A stretch of DNA of 18,486 bases from an uncultured Victivallales bacterium (GCA_934661375.1 CAKUJH010000051.1:1-18486), one strand, 5' to 3'; counted from the first letter of the stretch, positions 1 to 8,130 are shown. Numbers and translations: made by a program. Notes: a model not told the origin generated them from the sequence alone.

Positions 1-304
1 CGAAAAAGAGCAGAAGGAACTGGCGCGCGTACTGAATCAGAAATCCGGGGAAAATGACCTTATCGGCAAACTGGCGGATCTGTCGAAAATCCTGCCGCAG
101 AACGTGGTGGTGCAGAATCTCCGCTGGAGCGATTCCTCCGTGGATCTGACTTTGCGCAGTGAAGCCGGAAATCTGGATTTGCCGAAACTGCTGCGTCCGC
201 TGAAGTATTGGAAGATTGGACAATTGCAGGAACGCCGCCGCAACAACGACACCTCCAGCATGATTATGCTGAAACTGGTTCCGGCAGAGGAGAACGCAAA
301 ATGA
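1..304 (+). CDS. C-terminal part of a GspL/PilN-like T2SS platform protein (5' truncated by the window)
   Basis: The reading frame is open from the first base (codons begin at base 2) and ends in TGA at 302-304, so only the last 100 residues or so are seen. The visible part is a short charged helix (KEQKELARVLNQ) followed by an alternating strand/helix stretch around LPQNVVVQNLRWSDSSVDL. This resembles the small periplasmic domain of PilN/GspL proteins, which link the cytoplasmic ATPase to the inner-membrane platform. Its TGA overlaps the ATG of the GspM/PilO-like gene, and the PilN-PilO (or L-M) pairing supports the call. The membrane and cytoplasmic parts lie upstream of the window, so GspL-type and PilN-type architectures cannot be told apart. 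The assignment leans mostly on position. Confidence 0.6.
   Translation, partial: EKEQKELARVLNQKSGENDLIGKLADLSKILPQNVVVQNLRWSDSSVDLTLRSEAGNLDLPKLLRPLKYWKIGQLQERRRNNDTSSMIMLKLVPAEENAK
287..292 (+). promoter_or_regulatory. Shine-Dalgarno of the gspM-like gene, fixes its start at 301
   Basis: GAGGAG lies 8 bases before the ATG at 301, inside the end of the upstream gene. The frame is open further upstream (TTG at 208), but that stretch overlaps the upstream gene and has no such site. Confidence 0.65.
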
Positions 305-1032
305 ACAGCAGCGAATGGAAAGCCTGGGCAAAGACGCCGAAGGGAAAACTGGTTCTGGCATTGGGTGCAATGCTGTTGAGCTGGGTTTTTCTGCTGTGGA
401 ATTTCAGCGGTTCTCTGCAGATCGCTTTGCCGGGAGCGGAACGCCGGAAAACGGTTCAGCAGGAAATCCGCAAACTTCGCGCTGAACTCCGGACACAGCA
501 GGAAAAGATGCGTCAGGCGGAGAATCAGAAAAAATGCTGGAAAGAGCTGGCAGACACCAGCTGGCAGCCGGCGCGCGACGGTGATCCGGAACTGATTCTG
601 CGTCAGAAAACGGAAGCCGCCGCCCGGAAAAGCGAACTGACGCTCAACAATCTGGGTACAGTCCGGCTGACGCGGATCAATGCGGATTTTTCTTATGCGG
701 AACTGGATGTTTCCGCCAATGCATCACTGTCTGCCATCATGCAGTTCATTCAGGTGATTCAGGAAGAGAAGCCGTCTGTTGCCTGGAAACGGCTTTCCAT
801 ATTTTCAATGATGCGCCGTCCGCAGGGAAACAACAGCAGCAGCCGTACGGTTACCGGAACGACTGAAGACAGCCTGGTGTTCAGCGGAAGTCTGCGGACT
901 CTGGTCTACAATCCGGAGACGGCTTCCGGCAATTCCCCGGCTTCAGCTGTCCGGAATGCCGGCACGGAAAACATTCCTGCGGATCAGCCGGCTCCGCTGC
1001 CGATGCCGCCGCCGGGGGGAGGTCCGTTATGA
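301..1032 (+). CDS. gspM: GspM/PilO-like inner-membrane T2SS platform protein
   Basis: This is a 243-residue protein with a short cytoplasmic N-terminus, one membrane segment at about residues 17-35 (LVLALGAMLLSWVFLLW), a charged coiled coil at about 47-80, and a periplasmic alpha/beta region to about residue 210. That layout is typical of GspM/PilO, bitopic proteins that pair with GspL/PilN. The last 20 residues are rich in Pro and Gly. Their Gly codons (GGGGGAGG at 1015-1022) double as the Shine-Dalgarno of the next gene. Both junctions are ATGA overlaps, so translation is probably coupled from L through C. These proteins diverge quickly in sequence, so the call rests on topology, size and position. 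A GspMb/PilO-type protein is as likely as a classic GspM. Confidence 0.6.
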   Translation: MNSSEWKAWAKTPKGKLVLALGAMLLSWVFLLWNFSGSLQIALPGAERRKTVQQEIRKLRAELRTQQEKMRQAENQKKCWKELADTSWQPARDGDPELILRQKTEAAARKSELTLNNLGTVRLTRINADFSYAELDVSANASLSAIMQFIQVIQEEKPSVAWKRLSIFSMMRRPQGNNSSSRTVTGTTEDSLVFSGSLRTLVYNPETASGNSPASAVRNAGTENIPADQPAPLPMPPPGGGPL

Positions 1033-1922
1033 AAAGTATACTGATAGTGCTGAATCTGCTGCTTGCCGCGGCTGTGGTGTGGAACGGACTCCGTCTGTTC
1101 GGAAATGTACTGAAGGAAAATCCGAAGACGGCATTCACCGTAAAAAAACGCAAACCCGCGGCAGCGCCGGGAACATCCGTCAAAAAAACGGAATCCGCCG
1201 CGTCTGCTCCGGCGGTCATGACCGGGGCGGAAAAAGTAAAACTGATTGTCGAACAGAATATTTTTAATCAGGACCGCTGTCCGAACACCATGTTCGGAGG
1301 CAATACCCGTGTGGAACTGACCCTGGTGGGAACGTTCCGCGCCGGTTCGGTGGTCGGAGCTGTGATTCTGCAGAAGTCCAGCAGCCGGAATCAGTTTCCG
1401 TTTTTCGGGATGATGAATCCGAACGGAAACGGACAGCCGGGATCGCGAAGGATGGGAATCGGTCCGGTAGCCGGAAACCCGCAGGAACAGGCCGGAAACC
1501 GGCGGCAGCGCGGCGGTGCGCAGAGCATTCAGGCGAACCGCAATGCACAGGGAGCCGTACAGCCGGGCGCAGCCGGTACGGCAAATCAACCCCAGACCGC
1601 GTTCAAGCAGTATGTCCGGCTGGGGGAAACTCTTGCCAACGGTTATAAATTAGTGGAAGTCGAACGCAGCCGGGTGGTACTGACCAGAGGCAGCGACAAG
1701 CTGGAACTGGAACTTGCCGACGCATCCAAAAATGCACCGCAGAGCGGCCGCGGCAGACGGAGCAATGTCAATCAGACCCAGATCATGCAGCAGATGCTCC
1801 GCAGTATGCAGAACATGCAGCGGATGCAGATGATGCAGAATTTTGAAATGATGCGGATGAACCGGCAGAATCAGCAGAATCAGCCGGGCGGCCGCGGCGG
1901 CACTGCGCCCAGAGGACGTTAA
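1029..1922 (+). CDS. gspC: GspC-like T2SS protein with split HR domain and Met/Gln-rich tail
   Basis: The protein has 297 residues: an N-terminal membrane anchor (about 3-25), a linker, then an HR-type (homology region) domain, the part of GspC that contacts secretin domain N0. HR hallmarks are seen in two blocks: VELTLVGTF...GAVILQ (about residues 90-115) and YVRLGETLANGYKLVEVERS (195-214), followed by RVVLTRGSDKLELEL. Between them sit about 75 residues rich in G, N, Q, R and A (about 116-189). The C-terminus carries neither a PDZ domain nor a classical coiled coil. Instead it has a stretch with ten Met within residues 253-277, rich in Gln, then a Gly/Arg end. The start at 1029 has GGAGG six bases upstream and overlaps the preceding stop as ATGA. 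GspC is the best fit; a GspP-like HR protein is the alternative. Confidence 0.7.
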   Translation: MKSILIVLNLLLAAAVVWNGLRLFGNVLKENPKTAFTVKKRKPAAAPGTSVKKTESAASAPAVMTGAEKVKLIVEQNIFNQDRCPNTMFGGNTRVELTLVGTFRAGSVVGAVILQKSSSRNQFPFFGMMNPNGNGQPGSRRMGIGPVAGNPQEQAGNRRQRGGAQSIQANRNAQGAVQPGAAGTANQPQTAFKQYVRLGETLANGYKLVEVERSRVVLTRGSDKLELELADASKNAPQSGRGRRSNVNQTQIMQQMLRSMQNMQRMQMMQNFEMMRMNRQNQQNQPGGRGGTAPRGR

Positions 1923-1954
1923 TCAAGAATTATTATCATACAAGAGGATGAGTT

Positions 1955-4333
1955 ATGAACAGTATGCGGGATTTGAAAACATCGGGAAAAATCAGCCGGG
2001 CGGCGCTGCTTTCCGTTCTGACATTGCTGCTGGGATCCTGCCAGAGTGATTTCTGGAACGGCAATGTTTCCGAAGAGCCTGCCAGTCAGTCGGAAGTAAA
2101 AAAGGAAAAAACGCCGGAGGAGCTGGACAAGGAGCGCTTTGCATTTTTGCAGGAGGAGCAGAAGCGTGCACCGAAACAGGTGGAATCCGCCGAAACACTG
2201 GAACAGGAACAGGTCAATGCCGAAAGCCGGAACGCCGCAGAACAGAAAACCCGCGAAAAAGCTGAAAAACTCGGAACATCCGCTCCGGCGCAGAAAACCG
2301 AAAAACCGAAAGACGCCCTGCATTTCTATGATGATTTCATCATTCTCAACGGCAATGAGGAAATCGAAGTCAATCTGGTGTTCAACAACGCACCGCTGCT
2401 GGATGTGCTGCCGTCCTTCGCCGATGCCCTGGGGTTCAATTTTCTGGCGGACAGCGAACTCAAAGGAACGGTTACCCTGAACATTGACCAGAAGATGACC
2501 CGCAAGGATTTGTGGAATGCCTTCGACCGGATGCTCAATCTTTCCGGTGCGGGCGTGGTGGTGGACGGAACACTGCTCCGGATCATGTCGCTTGCCAAAA
2601 TTTCCCGTGCCACGGATTCCCGTTTTTCCCGCGACGGTTCGGGCGAACTGCTGTATTTTCCGCTGAAAAACACCATCGCCAAGGAAGCGGCGCAGCAGAT
2701 CCGTCCGTTCCTGGGGTTGAACGCCATCTGCGTGGAATTGACCCGCCCCAATGCTGTCATGATTGCCGATGACCGTGCCAACATGCCCAAGGTCAAACAG
2801 GTGCTGGAACATCTGGACATGGCGGGGAAATCCGGCTGGAAACGCAAGGCGATCCTCTGCCGCAGCATTCTGCCCAGCAGACTGACGGAAGAACTCACGA
2901 CTGTTCTGCCCGTGCTGGGGTTCAATGTCTATCAGAAAACCGACCGCACAGAACAGCCAGGCTCGGTCCAGCTGACGGGGATTGACCGTCTTCAGCTGGT
3001 GGTGATTTCCGCGGCAACCGACGAAGCCATTGCGGAAATCGAACAGTGGGTTGACCTGCTGGACAGCTCCGATTCGCTGGAACAGGAACGGGTGTTTGTC
3101 TACAAGGTCCGCAACGGAAAAGCGGTCAATCTGACCCATGCCCTTGCCATGATTTACGACATGCAGGGTTCCAGTCTCACCATCGACACCAGTTCCGGCA
3201 ACACCCGCACGGACACCATCAACTCCTCCGCCAGCCGGAACACCGCCAACCGCAATACGAACAACCGTTCCGGCACGCTCAACAGCGGTACGAATACCTT
3301 GACCGACCTGCAATCCAATGTGTTCAATACTCCGGTCCGGGTTTTTGCCGACGGCGTGCTGAACCGTCTGGTGATCCGCACTACGCCGCGCACATATGCT
3401 TCCATCAAGGCGCTGCTGAACCGTCTGGATGCGGTTCCGGCGCAGGTGCTGCTGCAGGTTCTGGTGGTGGAAGTTACTTTGACGGAATCGACCAAATTCG
3501 GTCTGGAATTTTCCGCGCTGGCGAAGGACGGCGACACATCCCGGACACTGCTCGGCACGAACTATTCCAATATCACCAAACCGGAAACGACGAACAGCGG
3601 CACGGTGAACGGCAGCGGATTCAGCGGTCTGCTGGAAGATCCGAAGAATCCGGCGACCCGTTTCGGTTACATCCAGGCTCTTGCGGGGAACGGGGCGATC
3701 AAAGTGGTGTCCAGCCCGCAGCTGCTGGTGTCCAGCCATACCCAGGCGGTCATCAACGTCGGCACCAGAGTGCCGGTCATCTCCAATGCCATCACCACAA
3801 CCTCATCTTCGGGCGAACTCAACAAGACGTATCAGTACGAAGATACCGGCATTATTCTGACGATCACGCCGCAGGTGACCAGCACCAATCTGATCGCGCT
3901 CAAAGTCAAGCAGGAGCTTTCGGATGTAACCAGCAATCCGGACCCGGACATTGAAAATCCCTACATCAATCAGCGGGTGGTCAACACTTCCATGACCATT
4001 GCCAACGGACGCACCATGATCATCGGCGGCTTGATCCAGGAGAAAGTCAACGATTCGCTTTCCTCCATTCCGATCATCAACCAGATCCCGATTCTGAACC
4101 GTCTGACCGGCTCCACGGACGCTTCGGTGGAACGTTCCGAAATCCTCGTGCTGATCACCGGTTATATTGTCAACGAACGCAATCAGCTGGAGGAAATGAT
4201 AAGCCGTTACAACGACGCGCTGAACGCACTGAACAAATTCGATCAGACCACGGGCAGCAAACGGTCTGAAAACAAAAAATCCCTGCTGGGCAACAAGGAC
4301 TTCTGGACCGATGGAACATTTCTCGCCAAATAA
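1955..4333 (+). CDS. gspD: GspD, T2SS outer-membrane secretin, predicted lipoprotein
   Basis: This 792-residue protein forms the gated outer-membrane channel of the T2SS. It starts with a signal peptide ending in a lipobox (LLLGSC, Cys29), then an E/K/Q-rich linker of about 90 residues. Next come an N0-like domain (about 122-215), three N1-N3 repeats (about 229-292, 298-375 and 381-515), and the secretin core (about 517-745). Core marks are VINVGTRVPVISNA near residue 600, YEDTGIILTITPQV, and the closing segment ERSEILVLITGYIV. N3 holds a Ser/Thr/Asn-rich insertion of about 50 residues. GAGGA lies about six bases before the ATG, 32 bases after gspC. The end overlaps gspE by 23 bases. The Cys29 lipobox suggests direct lipid anchoring, as in the HxcQ liposecretin, without need of a pilotin; that last step is inference. 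Confidence 0.95.
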   Translation: MNSMRDLKTSGKISRAALLSVLTLLLGSCQSDFWNGNVSEEPASQSEVKKEKTPEELDKERFAFLQEEQKRAPKQVESAETLEQEQVNAESRNAAEQKTREKAEKLGTSAPAQKTEKPKDALHFYDDFIILNGNEEIEVNLVFNNAPLLDVLPSFADALGFNFLADSELKGTVTLNIDQKMTRKDLWNAFDRMLNLSGAGVVVDGTLLRIMSLAKISRATDSRFSRDGSGELLYFPLKNTIAKEAAQQIRPFLGLNAICVELTRPNAVMIADDRANMPKVKQVLEHLDMAGKSGWKRKAILCRSILPSRLTEELTTVLPVLGFNVYQKTDRTEQPGSVQLTGIDRLQLVVISAATDEAIAEIEQWVDLLDSSDSLEQERVFVYKVRNGKAVNLTHALAMIYDMQGSSLTIDTSSGNTRTDTINSSASRNTANRNTNNRSGTLNSGTNTLTDLQSNVFNTPVRVFADGVLNRLVIRTTPRTYASIKALLNRLDAVPAQVLLQVLVVEVTLTESTKFGLEFSALAKDGDTSRTLLGTNYSNITKPETTNSGTVNGSGFSGLLEDPKNPATRFGYIQALAGNGAIKVVSSPQLLVSSHTQAVINVGTRVPVISNAITTTSSSGELNKTYQYEDTGIILTITPQVTSTNLIALKVKQELSDVTSNPDPDIENPYINQRVVNTSMTIANGRTMIIGGLIQEKVNDSLSSIPIINQIPILNRLTGSTDASVERSEILVLITGYIVNERNQLEEMISRYNDALNALNKFDQTTGSKRSENKKSLLGNKDFWTDGTFLAK

Positions 4334-5897
4334 AAAACTGCTGGAACTGCTGCGCCGGCAGGTTCCGGAATGCGCGGACGCCGTTACGCCCGACGAGGCG
4401 CGGGAACGCGACCGCGAACTGGTCCGCACCGGAGCAATTTCCGAAAATGAACTGCTTCAGTGTTATGCGGATGCTTTCGGGCTGGAACGTTCCGGCGATG
4501 AAGAACTTCAGACGCCGGAACCTTATCCGGGGGGACGTCCCGATTTCTTCAGCGCGAATCTCTGTCTGCCGTTTGAATGGGATGAGGAGAAAATCACCTT
4601 TCTGGTTTCCGATCCCTATTCCGCAGACCAGCTGACTTTTCTGACGCGCCGGACCTGGCATACCGGCGCGGCATTCCGGCTGGTCCGCCGTTCCCTGCTG
4701 GAACGGCTGTTGAGCAAGATGCAGAATGCGGACAGTGAAGACGACGCTGCGCTTCCGGATGCCGAAGATGAAACGGCACTGCGCACCATGGCGGGCGAAG
4801 CACGGATTGTGCGGCTGGTCAATGACATATTCACGCAGGCCATAGAGCTGGGCGCCAGCGATATTCATATCGAACCGGGAGAGGAAAATGTGTCCATCCG
4901 CTGCCGGATTGACGGCGTTCTCTCGGAAATTCTTTCCTGTCCGCTGAACCAGTTTCCCGCCATCGCTTCCCGAATCAAATTGCTGGGCGGTCTGAATATT
5001 GCGGAAAGCCGTCTGCCGCAGGACGGACGAACCAACGTCCGGCTGGGCAAACAGGAACTGGACATGCGTATCAGCACGATTCCGATTCTGACCGGGGAAA
5101 GCATTGTGCTGCGTCTGCTGAATCAGGAATCCATTACCTTTGACCTGAAAACGCTGGGGATGTCGCCGGAACATCTGGCGCAGTTTGAGCGGCTGATCCG
5201 CATTCCGCACGGCATCATTCTGGTGGTCGGTCCGACGGGCAGCGGCAAAACCACTACGCTGTACAGCGTCATCAGCCGGCTGAACGACCGGCGCAAAAAA
5301 ATCATCACCATTGAAGACCCCGTGGAATACAAAACCGAAGGTCTGTGCCAGGTACAGGTCAATCCGAAAGTCGGCGTTACTTTTGCGGCGGGACTGCGCA
5401 GTATTGTGCGTCAGGACCCGGACATCATTCTGGTCGGTGAAATCCGCGACCGTGAAACTGCCGACATCGCCATCAACGCCGCGCTTACCGGGCATCTGGT
5501 ATTGAGTACACTTCACACCAATGACGCCGTCGGCGCGGTAACGCGTCTGTTGGATATGGGTGTGGAAAATTTTCTGGTGTCCTCGGCATTGTTCGGTGTA
5601 CTGTCCCAGCGGCTGGTTCGGAAAGTCTGTCCGGTCTGTCACGGAATTCCTTCCGCCGGCGGAAACCGCTGCCGGCGCTGCAACGGAACTGGCTTCAAAG
5701 GCCGGAGCGGCATTTTCGAACTGCTGCTCATGAATGATGAACTCCGTTCGGCGGTCAATCGTAACGCATCCAGTTCGGAACTGGAGGAGATTGCCGTGCG
5801 GCACGGCATGATTACTCTCAAACAGGACGGCGAAGCGAAGGTTGCGGCAGGGATCACCACTGCCGAAGAACTGCGCCGGTCCACGGCGGAACTGTAA
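4311..5897 (+). CDS. gspE: GspE, T2SS assembly ATPase
   Basis: A 528-residue cytoplasmic AAA-like secretion ATPase that hydrolyses ATP to drive pseudopilus assembly through GspL and GspF. An N-terminal N1E-type domain covers roughly the first 120 residues. The catalytic half shows Walker A GPTGSGKTTT (307-316), the Asp box TIEDPVEY (near 333), Walker B DIILVGEIRD (near 371) and the His box LTGHLVLSTLHTND. A four-Cys zinc module is present: CPVC (440, 443) and CRRC (454, 457), as in T2SS GspE and PilB. Length is normal for the family. The start lies inside the end of gspD (23-base overlap), with AAGGA 11 bases upstream, a rather long spacing. The stop codon is followed within 12 bases by gspF. 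Confidence 0.96.
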   Translation: MEHFSPNKKLLELLRRQVPECADAVTPDEARERDRELVRTGAISENELLQCYADAFGLERSGDEELQTPEPYPGGRPDFFSANLCLPFEWDEEKITFLVSDPYSADQLTFLTRRTWHTGAAFRLVRRSLLERLLSKMQNADSEDDAALPDAEDETALRTMAGEARIVRLVNDIFTQAIELGASDIHIEPGEENVSIRCRIDGVLSEILSCPLNQFPAIASRIKLLGGLNIAESRLPQDGRTNVRLGKQELDMRISTIPILTGESIVLRLLNQESITFDLKTLGMSPEHLAQFERLIRIPHGIILVVGPTGSGKTTTLYSVISRLNDRRKKIITIEDPVEYKTEGLCQVQVNPKVGVTFAAGLRSIVRQDPDIILVGEIRDRETADIAINAALTGHLVLSTLHTNDAVGAVTRLLDMGVENFLVSSALFGVLSQRLVRKVCPVCHGIPSAGGNRCRRCNGTGFKGRSGIFELLLMNDELRSAVNRNASSSELEEIAVRHGMITLKQDGEAKVAAGITTAEELRRSTAEL

Positions 5898-5909
5898 GGA
5901 GGCGCGGCG

Positions 5910-7124
5910 ATGGCTTTGTTCCGGTTCATGGCTGTTCCCAAAGGGGAGACACCGCAGGAGATGCTGATCGAGGCGGAGAACGAGAAGGAAGCACTCGACA
6001 AACTCCGGAGCCGCCATATTACGCCGCTGCGTTCTTTCGGGGAAACCGCCGCCGGAAAGAAAAAGTTTTCGCTGTCCCGTCTGAAGATCGACGCTTATGT
6101 TTTTACCCGTCAGCTCGCGCCTCTGCTGGAATCTTTCATCCCGCTGGAAAAAGCGCTCGCCATCATCGCGGAAAGCACGGAAGCCAAAGAACAGAAAGAT
6201 TTTGTCAATTCCCTGCGGCAGGGACTGCATGAAGGGAAAAAGTTCTCCGAACTGGTCCGTTCGCACGGCTCGGTGTTTCCGTCTTATTACGCCAATCTGA
6301 TAGAGAGCGGGGAAGAGACCGGATGTCTGCCCGAAGTGGTCAATCAGCTTCATAAATTCATGGAGCAGAGCAAAGAGTTCAAGGATTTCATAGTGTCCAG
6401 TTCGATTTACCCGCTGACCATTCTGACGATTACGCTGCTGGTGACGGTTCTGCTGTTTACCGTGTTCGTGCCGCGTTTTGCGAAAATTTTCATAGACATG
6501 GGGCGCGAGATGCCGCCGTCGATGAATTTTCTGCTGGGCATGAGCGCGTTTGCTTCCTGGGCGTGGTGGCTGATTCCGCTTGCCGCCGCCATTTTCTGGA
6601 TTGTTCTGGAACGGACGCTCGGCAGAAAGGAACTCCGCCGCCGGATCAGTGCGCTGATGCTGAAACTGCCGCTGCTGGGACGCATCATCATTGATCTGGA
6701 AATGTGCAAATACATCCGGACTCTTGCCATTCTGATCGGAAATCATGTGGAGATCATCCGCACCATGAAGATTGCCGGGAAAATCATCGGCAATCCTGTC
6801 ATAGCAGATGATTTTGCCGACATCGGGCGGAAGCTCAAAGGCGGCGCAAAACTTTCCGGCGCGTTGAAAGACAGCCGCTATCTGCCGTCGGGAATGGCGC
6901 CCATGCTCCGGGTCGGTGAGGAATCCGGCACGGTCGGAGAAATGCTTGACCGCATCGCCACTCATCTGGAAAACGACACCCGCATGAAAATCAAACGGCT
7001 GCTGAGTCTGTTTGAACCGGCGGTAATCGTTTTTCTGGCAGTCATGGTGCTGATCGTGGTGGTCTCGATTTTTGTGTCCATGATGGAACTGAATGCAATC
7101 AATCAAGGAGGAAGCAAAATATGA
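5910..7124 (+). CDS. gspF: GspF, T2SS inner-membrane platform protein
   Basis: A 404-residue polytopic protein with two T2SF domains (about 70-190 and 270-395) and three membrane segments, near residues 167-190, 217-233 and 371-391. This is the standard GspF/PilC topology. Conserved T2SF words are seen in both halves: TRQLAPLLESFIPLEKAL, then LIESGEETGCL in domain 1 and MLRVGEESGTVGEMLDRIA in domain 2. It forms the membrane hub that GspE is thought to turn or clamp as pseudopilin subunits are extracted. AGGAGG lies 7 bases before the ATG and overlaps the gspE stop. The last codons overlap gspG as ATGA (7121-7124). Size and motifs are ordinary. Confidence 0.95.
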   Translation: MALFRFMAVPKGETPQEMLIEAENEKEALDKLRSRHITPLRSFGETAAGKKKFSLSRLKIDAYVFTRQLAPLLESFIPLEKALAIIAESTEAKEQKDFVNSLRQGLHEGKKFSELVRSHGSVFPSYYANLIESGEETGCLPEVVNQLHKFMEQSKEFKDFIVSSSIYPLTILTITLLVTVLLFTVFVPRFAKIFIDMGREMPPSMNFLLGMSAFASWAWWLIPLAAAIFWIVLERTLGRKELRRRISALMLKLPLLGRIIIDLEMCKYIRTLAILIGNHVEIIRTMKIAGKIIGNPVIADDFADIGRKLKGGAKLSGALKDSRYLPSGMAPMLRVGEESGTVGEMLDRIATHLENDTRMKIKRLLSLFEPAVIVFLAVMVLIVVVSIFVSMMELNAINQGGSKI

Positions 7125-7549
7125 AAAACAGACAGATTCACAGAAACAGACGGAATTTCACCCTGATCGAAGTCGTGGTCGTGGTGATTATTCTGGTAAC
7201 GCTGGCGTCCGTGGCGACGCCGGTCTACCTCAACTATGTCAAGAAAGCCAATGTGGGCGCAGCACAGACGCAGCTGAAACTGCTGCAGGAGGCACTGACC
7301 GGCTACAAACTTGACATCGGCTCGTACCCGGACGCCGCCAACGGTTTGCGCGCACTGGTGGAAAACATCGATCAGAACGCCAAGTGGGACGGTCCGTATC
7401 TTCAGCCCGCCGTGGTTCCGAAAGATCCCTGGGGCAATGAATTCGTTTACACGATTCCCGGCGAACACGGCGAATACGATCTGGTGAGTTACGGTGCGGA
7501 CGGACAGGCTGGCGGAACCGGCGAAAATGCCGATATAACCAATTACTGA
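7121..7549 (+). CDS. gspG: GspG, major pseudopilin
   Basis: A 142-residue type IV pilin-like protein that polymerises into the pseudopilus piston. The N-terminus is a 12-residue basic leader followed by FTLIE, with the +5 Glu at residue 17, then a hydrophobic helix. The C-terminus has the GspG signature: SYPDAANGLRALVEN, PKDPWGNEFVY and SYGADGQAGGTGENADITNY, the last holding the calcium-binding Asp residues known from the family. The residue before the cleavage site is Asn (RRN-FTLIE), where prepilin peptidases usually require Gly. AGGAGG at 7106-7111 is the strongest kind of Shine-Dalgarno in the operon and fits a highly made subunit. The 56-base gap after it holds an inverted repeat that may separate its expression from the minor pseudopilins. 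Confidence 0.95.
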   Translation: MKNRQIHRNRRNFTLIEVVVVVIILVTLASVATPVYLNYVKKANVGAAQTQLKLLQEALTGYKLDIGSYPDAANGLRALVENIDQNAKWDGPYLQPAVVPKDPWGNEFVYTIPGEHGEYDLVSYGADGQAGGTGENADITNY

Positions 7550-7560
7550 CCATGCGTTCT

Positions 7561-7604
7561 GGTTTGTCCGGAGAAGTGATTCCCTGCTGATAAAAACGGA
7601 AACC
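7561..7604 (+). promoter_or_regulatory. Inverted repeat directly before gspH (possible translational control hairpin)
   Basis: GGTTTGTCCG at 7561-7570 can pair with CGGAAACC at 7597-7604: eight base pairs with a two-base bulge and a loop of about 26 bases. The right arm ends one base before the gspH ATG and covers the only purine-rich stretch that could serve as a ribosome binding site. No T-run follows, so it is not an intrinsic terminator. Its role is inferred only. Confidence 0.3.
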
Positions 7605-7605
7605 G

Positions 7606-8130
7606 ATGAAGAAACATTTTTTCACCTTGCTGGAATTGATTGTGGTCATCACGGTCATGGCGGCTGCCGCGGGGCTGGGAATTGCCCAGTTCCGGGGACA
7701 GTCCCCCGCACGCCGGCTTGACGATGCCGCTTTGCAGTGGCAGGAATTCTGTGCGCGCGTCCGGTTTCAGGCACTCGAATCCGGAGAGGAACGGCAGGTC
7801 GTTTTCAATCCGGAGCAAAAACTTTTCAGCATGAAAGTTCCGGCAGAAAATCCGGAAACACCGGAGACCGAAACAGAGAACGAAGAGGAGCAGCGGCCGG
7901 CAGTCAGAATCGAATGGCGGCTTCCCGATGACTTTGAACTGGCGAACGACTTTCCGCCGCAGGACGAAGAACCGGATGAAGACGGAACGTATCTGATGTT
8001 CACTTTTTACAGCGACGGCGGTGCTGCCGGACAGCGGCGGCTGGAACTGCGTCTCGGCGAACTCGTCCGGATTTTTGAAATTTCCACTCTTACCGGGCGT
8101 CTCATCGAAATTCCGGAGGAAAAGAAATGA
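7606..8130 (+). CDS. gspH: GspH-like minor pseudopilin
   Basis: A 174-residue minor pseudopilin with a very short leader, MKKHF, then FTLLE (the +5 Glu is residue 10) and the hydrophobic helix LIVVITVMAAAAGLGIAQF. The order G-H-I-J and the following DDAALQWQEFCARVRFQALE, typical of the GspH helical start, support the call. The residue before the cleavage site is Phe, not Gly. Residues 79-127 are markedly acidic (19 Asp/Glu of 49) and Pro-rich, probably an exposed loop. There is no good Shine-Dalgarno: only CGGAAACCG just before the ATG, within a possible hairpin. The stop overlaps gspI as ATGA at 8127. H subunits belong to the tip or early pseudopilus; no substrate can be read from the sequence. 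Confidence 0.85.
   Translation: MKKHFFTLLELIVVITVMAAAAGLGIAQFRGQSPARRLDDAALQWQEFCARVRFQALESGEERQVVFNPEQKLFSMKVPAENPETPETETENEEEQRPAVRIEWRLPDDFELANDFPPQDEEPDEDGTYLMFTFYSDGGAAGQRRLELRLGELVRIFEISTLTGRLIEIPEEKK

Noticed and set aside
208..300. Upstream TTG extension of the gspM-like gene
   Set aside because: It would overlap the upstream gene by almost 100 bases without a ribosome site; ATG 301 has GAGGAG and an ATGA junction.
1741..1863. Tandem repeat (ATGCAG-like words) in gspC
   Set aside because: The repetition follows from the Met/Gln-rich protein tail and is not regular enough to be a separate DNA repeat.
4170..7106. Very long open frame (978 codons) on the minus strand opposite gspD-gspG
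   Set aside because: It lies antisense to strongly supported gspE and gspF, its protein is low-complexity (His/Gln/Arg/Phe-rich) without a domain, and such frames arise from the codon bias of the real genes.
7552..7590. 12-residue mini-frame between gspG and gspH
   Set aside because: No Shine-Dalgarno and no recognisable leader-peptide feature; likely chance.
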